Assembly (NCBI GenBank): GCA_021772215.1
Contig: JAJFMK010000022.1
Coordinates: 1 to 5,073 of the forward strand
Length of the DNA: 5,073 nucleotides
Origin: Chlamydiota bacterium
GTDB lineage: Bacteria > Chlamydiota > Chlamydiia > Chlamydiales > JAJFMK01
Direction of reading: 5' to 3'
The position numbers were made by a program, and so were the translations under genes. The notes beneath the pieces were generated by a model, which was not told the DNA's origin, did no database searches, and saw nothing but the letters and a program-made list of their open reading frames with translations. Of this stretch, positions 1 to 4,930 are shown in pieces; position 1 is the stretch's first letter; each line of letters begins with the position of its first letter.

Positions 1-1
1 T

Positions 2-217
2 TGCCACCACGGCTGCCGAGGGGGCTGTGGAGGCGGCGTGATTATCGTGGAGCGTCCCTACTGGCATGGGCCTCCACCCCCACCCCCCTACCCATATGGG
101 CCTGGTCCCTACTGGGGTCATCCCTACTGGGCCCCTCCTCCATACCCTTACGATCCCTACTACGATCCTTATGACGATTGTGGCGGCGGCTTCTATTTCC
201 AGTGGAATTTTAGATAA
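2..217 (+). CDS. C-terminal part of a Pro/Tyr/Gly-rich protein (5' end outside window)
   Basis: The reading frame is open from the window edge to TAA at 215-217 and gives 71 residues; the start lies upstream. The sequence opens with a Cys/His/Gly cluster (CHHGCRGGCGGG, residues 1-12). Next comes a Pro/Tyr/Trp-rich stretch (about 19-57) with PYW three times, a run of six prolines and several YP, YDP and PYD units. It closes with CGGG and an aromatic tail (FYFQWNFR). The composition is coherent: CGGG occurs on both sides of the Pro/Tyr block and the aromatics are regularly placed. That supports this frame over the +3 frame, which also stays open here but has no such order. Low-complexity proteins of this kind are often secreted or surface-associated, but no signal peptide can be seen because the N-terminus is missing. 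No family is recognised. The GC-rich coding end gives way abruptly to AT-rich DNA after the stop. Confidence 0.6.
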   Translation, partial: CHHGCRGGCGGGVIIVERPYWHGPPPPPPYPYGPGPYWGHPYWAPPPYPYDPYYDPYDDCGGGFYFQWNFR

Positions 218-242
218 ACGAATGCAATATCTCGTTTTTCGA

Positions 243-306
243 ATTTGGTGATATGTAAATCGAGTCATTTTCGTATCACCAAATCAAGAAAAATCAATTT
301 GGTGAT
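243..306. repeat. Long hairpin with a third copy of its arm
   Basis: ATTTGGTGATA (243-253) and its exact reverse complement TATCACCAAAT (274-284) form an 11-bp perfect inverted repeat. Pairing continues inward with T254-G273 (wobble in RNA), G255-C272, a T-T mismatch and 257-260 with 267-270, leaving a 6-base loop. A third arm, ATTTGGTGAT, lies at 297-306 in the orientation of the first and could pair with 275-284 instead, around a 12-base loop. The two hairpins are mutually exclusive. No T-run follows either stem, so this is not a classic intrinsic terminator. It could act as an RNA processing or 3'-end stability element for the upstream gene, as a protein-binding repeat, or as part of a leader. 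Confidence 0.6.
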
Positions 307-405
307 TTCTAAATTTATATCACGTTAACAGTTAGATAGTTGTCATTTCATTTTTTGACGACAAATTGGTCTTATTTTGTTGTTTTCTGCATATTCGATA
401 ATGCT

Positions 406-434
406 TTTTGGAAAAGTTGACTACAGGGTATGAT
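406..434 (+). promoter_or_regulatory. Possible sigma-70-type promoter for the 467-2005 gene group
   Basis: TATGAT (429-434) is a good -10 match. With a 17-base spacer, TTTTGG (406-411) sits at the -35 position and is a weak match. Transcription would start near 441, giving a leader of about 25 bases. A better -35-like hexamer, TTGACT (417-422), has no -10 hexamer at a usable distance. Confidence 0.35.
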
Positions 435-455
435 GTTTTTTAGTCTGTTATATTT

Positions 456-461
456 AGGAGG
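456..461 (+). promoter_or_regulatory. Ribosome binding site fixing a GTG start
   Basis: AGGAGG is a perfect Shine-Dalgarno core placed 5 bases before GTG 467. It decides the GTG start of the gene that follows, since no ATG is available near it in that frame. Confidence 0.8.
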
Positions 462-466
462 AGTCT

Positions 467-1168
467 GTGGAGCGTCACTGCTATTTTAGTGAGATACTAC
501 CTGGAAAAAGAGATCTTGTGGCCACTCATTTTGAAAAGAAAGAGGGTCTCTTTAGTAAGGAGGAAGAGAACCAGTTTTGGGATGATTTGGGAATGGTTGG
601 TTTCCATGGCTGGTTGCAAAGAGGTCCTAAGTGTGACTACTACCTTCACTGTCTCGAAGTTCGTGATGGCATCACGTTAGAGTCTGTTTTGCACAAGCTC
701 AGAGAAAAGATCAAAAGTGGGGAGCTGTTGGCCCTTTCAATACACCATTTTTATCTGGAAGCCTTTGGAAAAGATTATCTTGATCCAGGTAGCTTTCCTC
801 AAGCAGAGCAGATTTTCGATCTGGCGTATGGAGGGGAGAATCCAGCCAACCTCATCAAGCGCGCCTTTATCTATCCCCTTAAGAGAGACAAAGTCGAGGA
901 GCACTTAAGCTACTGTGCTAAAGTGACCAATGAGCTATCAGATACCCATCGCAACTCCTGTCAATCCTGCGGGGTAGATCGGTTGACGAAATGGATTCAA
1001 ACTACAGCAAAGGGATCCTATCTCGTTCTCTATACTGAAGGGAGTGAAGAGATGCCTCTAAAAGAGGGTGCAGAGGAGCAGAGTTGGGATCAAATCTCCA
1101 AAATCTTGATTGACCATACTGGACTCTCCTACCCACAACTTCATGCTGATCTGACTCAGCTTATATGA
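467..1168 (+). CDS. Uncharacterised protein with two copies of a small domain
   Basis: This is a 233-residue soluble protein starting at GTG behind a perfect AGGAGG. I do not recognise it firmly. It appears to be an internal duplication. Unit 1 (about 8-66) has LPGKRDLVATHF followed by GWLQRGPKCDYYLHCLEV; unit 2 (about 132-192) has YPLKRDKVEEHL followed by KWIQTTAKGSYLVLYTEG. Each unit thus shows a strand, KRD and a helix, then a W-[LI]-Q strand and a second aromatic-rich strand, and each is followed by a helical stretch. That pattern suits a ferredoxin-like alpha+beta fold of the kind seen in dimeric alpha-beta barrel proteins. The closest family I can recall is DUF6176, but this is a guess. 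Cysteines C165 and C168 (CQSC) lie in unit 2. No signal peptide or membrane segment is visible. The gene probably leads an operon with the DUF952 and membrane protein genes downstream; the gap to the next start is 53 bases. No enzymatic function is claimed. Confidence 0.85.
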   Translation: MERHCYFSEILPGKRDLVATHFEKKEGLFSKEEENQFWDDLGMVGFHGWLQRGPKCDYYLHCLEVRDGITLESVLHKLREKIKSGELLALSIHHFYLEAFGKDYLDPGSFPQAEQIFDLAYGGENPANLIKRAFIYPLKRDKVEEHLSYCAKVTNELSDTHRNSCQSCGVDRLTKWIQTTAKGSYLVLYTEGSEEMPLKEGAEEQSWDQISKILIDHTGLSYPQLHADLTQLI

Positions 1169-1221
1169 AGAACGTTGTCGCTTTAAACCTAAGTTTTAAC
1201 CTATCCCCAGAGAGGAGATAG

Positions 1222-1557
1222 ATGTTTGCCCAAGAAGTTGTAATGGAAGAGTCTGCCCCAAGATATCTCTATAAAGTAGTTTCCGTAGAGGATTGGAAGA
1301 GAAGTGTGGCTGGTAATCAGGTGGCGCTCTCGCCCATCGATGAGGAGTTTGTTCACTTAGCTACAAGGGAGCAGCTGTCCCATGTGGAGAAGAAATTCTG
1401 GGCGGGACGAGAGTATCTCATCTTGAAAATTGAGACAGAGAAGATGGGCGGACGGCTCATTCATGAGACCAATCCGGGAGGGGTAACTAAATATTACCAT
1501 CTATATGACGGGGTGATTCCTCTAGAGGCAGTGGTCGAAGTTCTTCCTTCGCAATAA
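1222..1557 (+). CDS. DUF952 family protein (stand-alone copy)
   Basis: This 111-residue protein is close to the usual size for DUF952. The domain fills residues 14-107, with the family hallmarks FVHLAT (43-48), EQLSHVEKKFW (50-60), ETNPGG (82-87) and YHLYDG..PLEAV near the C-terminus. DUF952 proteins are uncharacterised. I recall structural classifications placing them near the KptA/ADP-ribosyltransferase fold, with the His of the F-[IV]-H-L motif as a candidate active-site residue, but catalysis has not been shown to my knowledge. The ATG at 1222 is preferred because AGAGGAG lies just upstream (1211-1217); an internal ATG at 1243 has no such site. The protein is 56/94 identical to the C-terminal domain of the HAD fusion at 2991-3995, so the two are paralogues. 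It is likely cytoplasmic, and co-transcribed with its neighbours. Confidence 0.9.
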   Translation: MFAQEVVMEESAPRYLYKVVSVEDWKRSVAGNQVALSPIDEEFVHLATREQLSHVEKKFWAGREYLILKIETEKMGGRLIHETNPGGVTKYYHLYDGVIPLEAVVEVLPSQ

Positions 1558-1585
1558 TTGCCTTTGTGTTACCATCTTTTGGCTT

Positions 1586-2005
1586 ATGGAAAAGGTTAGA
1601 AAATCTTGGTTGATCTCCTTTTGGATGATAAACTTAGCTAGGTTAGTTGCGGTTATTATTCTTTTGATATCTCCAAAATTTGGTGGAGAGAAGTTGCTCT
1701 ATCTAGTCGGTGGAGCCATGATGATAATGGTTCTGATCGATATGTTGATCTCTTACAACTGTGCCTACGAAAAACGGGGGACAGCTTGGCTGCTCTTTAG
1801 CATAATCTTTATCCCACTCACCATCATCTCACCTTGGATTCAGTATGCAATCACTTACAGTGAGTTTTTCTCACAAAGTGGTGTCGATATTCTCAAGGTC
1901 ATTGCTGGTGAGCTCTTCTTTGGAGCTCTTTGGAGCTGGTACTGGTTCAACTGTTTCCGCCTGCGCAAAGCTAATCTGGGCTTAAAGCGGGCTGAAGGAC
2001 TCTAA
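1586..2005 (+). CDS. Small four-helix membrane protein, unknown function
   Basis: This 139-residue hydrophobic protein has four likely transmembrane segments at about residues 9-29, 36-57, 67-89 and 103-123. It has a basic N-terminus (MEKVRKSW) and a basic C-terminal tail (RLRKANLGLKR), which by the positive-inside rule suggests both ends are cytoplasmic. Aromatics cluster in the last helix (WSWYWFNCF). No family is recognised. The start lies 28 bases after the DUF952 stop and no Shine-Dalgarno sequence is visible before ATG 1586. Translation may depend on coupling, or the true start may differ; the frame stays open upstream into the DUF952 gene. The 3' end overlaps the convergent LysR gene by 24 bases. 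Its position suggests it belongs to the 467-2005 operon. Confidence 0.75.
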   Translation: MEKVRKSWLISFWMINLARLVAVIILLISPKFGGEKLLYLVGGAMMIMVLIDMLISYNCAYEKRGTAWLLFSIIFIPLTIISPWIQYAITYSEFFSQSGVDILKVIAGELFFGALWSWYWFNCFRLRKANLGLKRAEGL

Positions 2006-2884
2006 GAAAGTAGACTCGACAAGCCGCATCTCCTTTCCCTGTTCTACAGCGCAGTCGACACCCACTTTTAGGGGGTCGAGTTTGGGAAGGATAGGAATAA
2101 TCGTTCCTTTTTCTAGCTCCTCTTCAATTAGGTAGCGCGGGAGGACGGCGATTCCCCTGTTTTGCAGAACAAGTGCTTTGATAGCCCAAAAGTCATCAAT
2201 CGAAATATCGGGTCTTCGCTGCTGCAGTTGATCTAAAAGTTTGGGCTTATGTTTTTTGACCCAGGCGTTGAGGCAGGTGAAGTGAGGGTCGATATCGATC
2301 AGTGAGGCGTTGATGATCTCCTCTATGTTAGATAGGTTTTTATCTTTTGCATAGTCTGCTGAGGTAACAACTAGATGCTCCTCAGTTGCCACTTCGAAGA
2401 CGTCAAAGCGATGCCTTTGCTGAAAGTTGATGAGGAATCCCACATCAATAGCGCGGTTAAGAAGCGCCTCTTCAATTTCGCGGCTTGTACCTAAATGGAT
2501 CGCAAATTTGACTGCTGGGTACTTGTTTTGAAATGAGGCGATATGGTGTAAGATCTCATCTTGCATCTTGGTAGAGTGATCTTGAAGGATCCCCAGCTCT
2601 ATTAAGCCACCTACCTCACCGCCGGTTTGAGTGATTGAGGTGAGTTGCTCTTCGATAGCGCGCAGGCGCTGCTCGGCAGCGCGATAGATCAGCTCGCCAT
2701 TTCTTGTGAGTTTTAACCGTCTCCCCTCTTTATCGAGCAGCCGCAAGCCTAGCTCGCCCTCCAAAGCTTTCAGGGATTGGCTCACCGCTGATTGTGTACG
2801 GTTTAGCTCCTTAGCAGCGGAGGTGACGCTACTGAAGCGTACCACGGTCACAAAGGTTTTAATCTTGTTGTAGTCAATATCCAT
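1982..2884 (-). CDS. LysR-type transcriptional regulator
   Basis: This 300-residue protein has the normal length and layout of a LysR-type regulator. The N-terminal winged helix-turn-helix spans about residues 4-63: FVTVVRFSSVTSAAKELNRTQ, with recognition helix QSAVSQSLKALE at 31-42 and wing GLRLLDKEGRRLKLT at 46-60. A linker helix (about 64-86) leads to a periplasmic-binding-protein-like effector domain (about 92-295) with typical landmarks such as ALLNRAIDVGFL, HLVVTSADYA and ALVLQNRGIAVLP. The effector is unknown. ATG 2884 (read on the minus strand) has only a weak AGGG upstream. The gene is divergent from the HAD-DUF952/Ppx operon across 106 bases, the standard arrangement for a LysR protein controlling its neighbour and itself. 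Its end overlaps the convergent membrane protein gene. No closer subfamily can be assigned. Confidence 0.95.
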   Translation of the reverse strand: MDIDYNKIKTFVTVVRFSSVTSAAKELNRTQSAVSQSLKALEGELGLRLLDKEGRRLKLTRNGELIYRAAEQRLRAIEEQLTSITQTGGEVGGLIELGILQDHSTKMQDEILHHIASFQNKYPAVKFAIHLGTSREIEEALLNRAIDVGFLINFQQRHRFDVFEVATEEHLVVTSADYAKDKNLSNIEEIINASLIDIDPHFTCLNAWVKKHKPKLLDQLQQRRPDISIDDFWAIKALVLQNRGIAVLPRYLIEEELEKGTIIPILPKLDPLKVGVDCAVEQGKEMRLVESTFLESFSPL

Positions 2885-2990
2885 AAGCCCTGCTTATCTG
2901 AAATGTTAATACATTTAATTTTTCTTATAAACATAAAAGTGATATTATTAGACCTTGTTAAGGTTAACTATCTAAAGATGAGGTGGTAGT
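2885..2990. promoter_or_regulatory. Divergent promoter/operator region between LysR and HAD-DUF952 genes
   Basis: This AT-rich 106-base region carries three short dyads. AAATGT-TAAT-ACATTT lies at 2901-2916. ACCTT-GTT-AAGGT lies at 2952-2964. GTTAA-GG-TTAAC at 2957-2968 overlaps the second. A plausible rightward -10 is TATTAT (2943-2948), with only a weak -35 (TTTTCT, 2920-2925). The second and third dyads would then lie around the rightward transcription start and the first just upstream of the -35, a layout compatible with LysR autoregulation and control of the operon. No dyad is a clean T-N11-A LysR box. Confidence 0.5.
2980..2986 (+). promoter_or_regulatory. Ribosome binding site for the HAD-DUF952 gene
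   Basis: GAGGTGG lies 4 bases before ATG 2991 and supports that start. The next in-frame ATG, at residue 16, lacks a comparable site. Confidence 0.65.
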
Positions 2991-3995
2991 ATGTTTTCAG
3001 GGTTAGTTATTGCGGCGGCCTCTTTGGTGTCGCCGATGGTGATTGAGACGGATCAGGTGGATGATGTGATCGCTCACGTCGACCAGAAGAGCTGGTTTGT
3101 TGTTGATCTGGATAATACTCTTTTTCAGGCTAAGCGGGCGTTAGGTCACGTTGACTGGCTCCAGGCTGAAGTGAAGAAAAATGTTGATAGAGGCCTTTCT
3201 AAAGAGGAGGCGTTCCATTCGATCTATCCAATCTGGAAGAAGACGCAAGGAGAGGTCGAGGTGCAGCCAGTTGATCAGAAGCTGATCGAGGCGATTAAGC
3301 GATTCCAGGAGAGGGAGATCGTTGTGATGGGGTTAACTCACAGGCAGCTCTTTATCGTTCCAGAAACTTTACGTCAGATTGAGTCGCTCGGAATCGATCT
3401 GTTGGTCTCAGCGCCTTCAAAGGAGGAACTTACATTCGAGGCAAACCAACCAGCTCGCTACACACAAGGGGTTCTCTTTGTTGACGATTTCAATACAAAG
3501 GATGAGGTCTTTCGTCTCTTTATGGAGAGAATAGGAGTTAAGCCTGAAAAAGTGGTCTTCATCGATGATAAGAGGAAAAACGTTGAGGAGCTGGCTCAAG
3601 CGATGGAGGAAGAGGGGATTGAATATGTTGGTGTCCACTATACCGCTGTCGCTAATGGAGAGCCGATCTATTCTCCGGCAAAAGTGTGTGAGCAGCAAAT
3701 ACCCTCCTATCTCTACAAAATTGTATCGAAAGAGGCGTGGAGTAGAACTCTTTTTACTGGTCAGTTAGAGCTATCTGAGATGGATGAGGCATTTGTTCAT
3801 CTGGCGACTGAAGAGCAGCTCTCTCATGTTGAGATTAAATTTTGGTCTGATGAGGCGCATATGATTTTGAAGATTGATCTGAATCGGGTCACAGGAGAGC
3901 TCATCTATGAGACAAATCCCGGAGGCAGTAACAAATACTTCCATCTATATGAGGGGAATATTCCTCTCGAAGCTATCTTGGAGGTCAGATGTTAA
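2991..3995 (+). CDS. HAD-superfamily DUF2608 domain fused to a C-terminal DUF952 domain
   Basis: This 334-residue protein has two domains. Residues 1-18 form a short hydrophobic segment (GLVIAAASLV) without basic residues, which could be a weak export signal. Residues 34-225 are a HAD phosphatase-like domain of DUF2608 type. Motif I is VVDLDNTLF with D39 and D41; LGHVDW (51-56) is a family mark; motif II is GLTHR with T116; a candidate motif III Lys is K170; motif IV is VVFIDDKRKN with D192/D193. All the catalytic positions expected of a HAD phosphotransferase are present, so it is probably active on an unknown phosphorylated substrate. Residues 239-332 are a complete DUF952 domain (FVHLAT 268-273, ETNPGG 308-313, HLYEG 318-322), paralogous to the protein at 1222-1557. 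The two domains are in one uninterrupted frame. The gene overlaps the Ppx/GppA gene by 7 bases and faces away from the LysR regulator. DUF2608 proteins I recall are usually single-domain, so the fusion looks unusual. Confidence 0.9.
   Translation: MFSGLVIAAASLVSPMVIETDQVDDVIAHVDQKSWFVVDLDNTLFQAKRALGHVDWLQAEVKKNVDRGLSKEEAFHSIYPIWKKTQGEVEVQPVDQKLIEAIKRFQEREIVVMGLTHRQLFIVPETLRQIESLGIDLLVSAPSKEELTFEANQPARYTQGVLFVDDFNTKDEVFRLFMERIGVKPEKVVFIDDKRKNVEELAQAMEEEGIEYVGVHYTAVANGEPIYSPAKVCEQQIPSYLYKIVSKEAWSRTLFTGQLELSEMDEAFVHLATEEQLSHVEIKFWSDEAHMILKIDLNRVTGELIYETNPGGSNKYFHLYEGNIPLEAILEVRC
3705..3986 (+). repeat. Second DUF952-coding segment, direct repeat of 1261-1542
   Basis: This stretch encodes the fused DUF952 domain and aligns without gaps over 94 codons to 1261-1542, with 56 identical residues. 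DNA identity persists locally, for example CCATCTATATGA in both copies. Both copies have the same orientation and flank the membrane protein and LysR genes. Confidence 0.8.
3980..3984 (+). promoter_or_regulatory. Ribosome binding site for the Ppx/GppA gene, inside the upstream gene
   Basis: GGAGG lies within the last codons of the HAD-DUF952 gene, 4 bases before ATG 3989. With the 7-base gene overlap it supports translational coupling. Confidence 0.75.
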
Positions 3996-4930
3996 CGCAA
4001 ATTATTCTTTCATCCTGTTTGAGTTTGGTTCAGCCTCAAGAATCACTGCGAGCTGCGGTCGATTTTGGCTCCGGAGCGGTAAAAATTTTGGTGGCCCCCG
4101 CTGAGATGGGCGAGCCGCTTCTCGCTACTTACAGGCCGCTGAACCTCAAAGAGGATCTAGCTATCAATGGAGGGGAAATTAGCGAGAGGACAGCTGAGGT
4201 GGCGCTCTCAATTTTGCGAGAGTTTAAAGAGCAGGCGACCCTAGCAGCGAAGGGAAGGGGTATCCAATATAGTGGCATAGCAACGGCGGTTTTTCGTGAG
4301 GCGAGGAATGGACGGGAGCTTCTGGATAGGTTTACTAGGGAGTTGGGTATTCCGTTCAAAATATTGCCTCAAGAGGAGGAGGGGAAGCTTGGTTTCCTTA
4401 CGGCAAAGGCTCTTCAGCCCGATGTTGCCATCGATCAGCTGATCGCTTGGGATAGTGGTAACGGCAGCTTCCAGATGACAGCCGAAGCTCAAGTCTATAT
4501 GGGGCCGTTTGGGCACGGCACGGTGCGTTTGATGCTGGACGATGCTAATAATCCGATCTCAAAAGAGGAGGCTGAAGCGCTAACAGTGCTTATTCAGGAG
4601 AAGATTCCTGATATTCCAGAGTGGTTATCAGAGAAGCTACGATCTGAAGAGACTGTTGTAGCTACTTTTGGTGATGGTGAGTCGATTTTTGCTTTAGCGT
4701 CTGAGGCGTTGCAGCAAGATGTGATTGCTCTAGCTGATGTGCAGCGGCTGGTCGAGGACCTAATCGATAAAGATGATGAGTTTTTTGATCAACAGGGGCT
4801 CCATAGAAAAACGGTGACGAGTGCCATACATCTGGCTGCTGTGATGGAGTATATGGGAATTGGGACGATCCACTACAAACGCTCAATTGGTACAACGCCT
4901 GGTATGCTTCTCTATCCGCCGCTTTGGTAG
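3989..4930 (+). CDS. Divergent Ppx/GppA-family phosphatase-like protein
   Basis: This 313-residue protein covers the two-lobed actin/hexokinase-like Ppx/GppA module and lacks the C-terminal HD-like part of E. coli Ppx. The family hydrolyses the terminal phosphate of polyphosphate or pppGpp. Recognisable elements in order: AAVDFGSGAVKILVA (22-36) for the first phosphate loop; ATAVFREARNG (98-108); ILPQEEEGKL (125-134), where E130/E131 match the EE pair containing the catalytic Glu of E. coli Ppx; AWDSGNGSF (153-161) for the second phosphate loop; GPFGHGTVRL (172-181); VVATFGDGESIFALA (223-237); and a C-terminal helical lobe ending SIGTTPGMLL. The loops deviate: the usual DLGSNS is DFGSGA, DIGGGST is DSGNGSF, and the usual final GLREG is replaced. 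The N-terminus (residues 1-19) is hydrophobic and could be an export signal, although it lacks basic residues. The start is fixed by GGAGG and the 7-base overlap with the preceding gene. Activity and substrate may differ from standard exopolyphosphatases. Confidence 0.88.
   Translation: MLTQIILSSCLSLVQPQESLRAAVDFGSGAVKILVAPAEMGEPLLATYRPLNLKEDLAINGGEISERTAEVALSILREFKEQATLAAKGRGIQYSGIATAVFREARNGRELLDRFTRELGIPFKILPQEEEGKLGFLTAKALQPDVAIDQLIAWDSGNGSFQMTAEAQVYMGPFGHGTVRLMLDDANNPISKEEAEALTVLIQEKIPDIPEWLSEKLRSEETVVATFGDGESIFALASEALQQDVIALADVQRLVEDLIDKDDEFFDQQGLHRKTVTSAIHLAAVMEYMGIGTIHYKRSIGTTPGMLLYPPLW

Larger units (their letters stand above)
218..466. other. AT-rich intergenic region
   Basis: This 249-base stretch separates the Pro/Tyr-rich gene from the operon starting at 467. 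No convincing coding frame was seen on either strand. It holds the three-arm repeat at 243-306, a weak hairpin just after the upstream stop (AAACGA 216-221 with TCGTTT 232-237, ending in T235-239), and a small imperfect hairpin at 389-404 followed by T405-409. Near the right end are a possible promoter and a strong ribosome binding site. The two small hairpins are AT-rich and poor as terminators. Confidence 0.6.

Noticed and set aside
216..239. AAACGA/TCGTTT hairpin with a T-run just after the first stop codon as a terminator
   Set aside because: The stem is only six pairs with a ten-base loop and two G-C pairs; possible but not supported enough to list as a terminator.
66..251. ATG-started plus-strand frame of 61 residues near the left end
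   Set aside because: It overlaps the end of the Pro/Tyr/Gly-rich gene in another frame. Its His/Pro/Thr-rich start is a shadow of the repetitive codons, and the frame that is open to the left edge gives a more ordered protein.
389..409. Small hairpin GCAT...ATGC followed by five T as an intrinsic terminator
   Set aside because: The stem has only four clean pairs plus two across a bulge, is AT-rich, and lies 170 bases from the upstream stop; too weak to annotate.
489..908. Two 63-residue plus-strand frames inside the duplicated-domain gene
   Set aside because: They are out of frame with the better supported 233-residue gene and lack ribosome binding sites.
3417..3698. 93-residue minus-strand frame inside the HAD domain
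   Set aside because: It lies wholly opposite a well-conserved domain, shows no recognisable family and has no supporting start context.
3989..4018. Lipoprotein signal (LSSC) at the start of the Ppx/GppA protein
   Set aside because: The cysteine is at residue 10 and no basic residue precedes it, so the signal would be too short and uncharged for normal lipoprotein processing.
4662..4895. 77-residue minus-strand frame opposite the Ppx/GppA gene
   Set aside because: It is low in complexity (His/Gln/Ser-rich), lies opposite a conserved coding region, and lacks homology signs.
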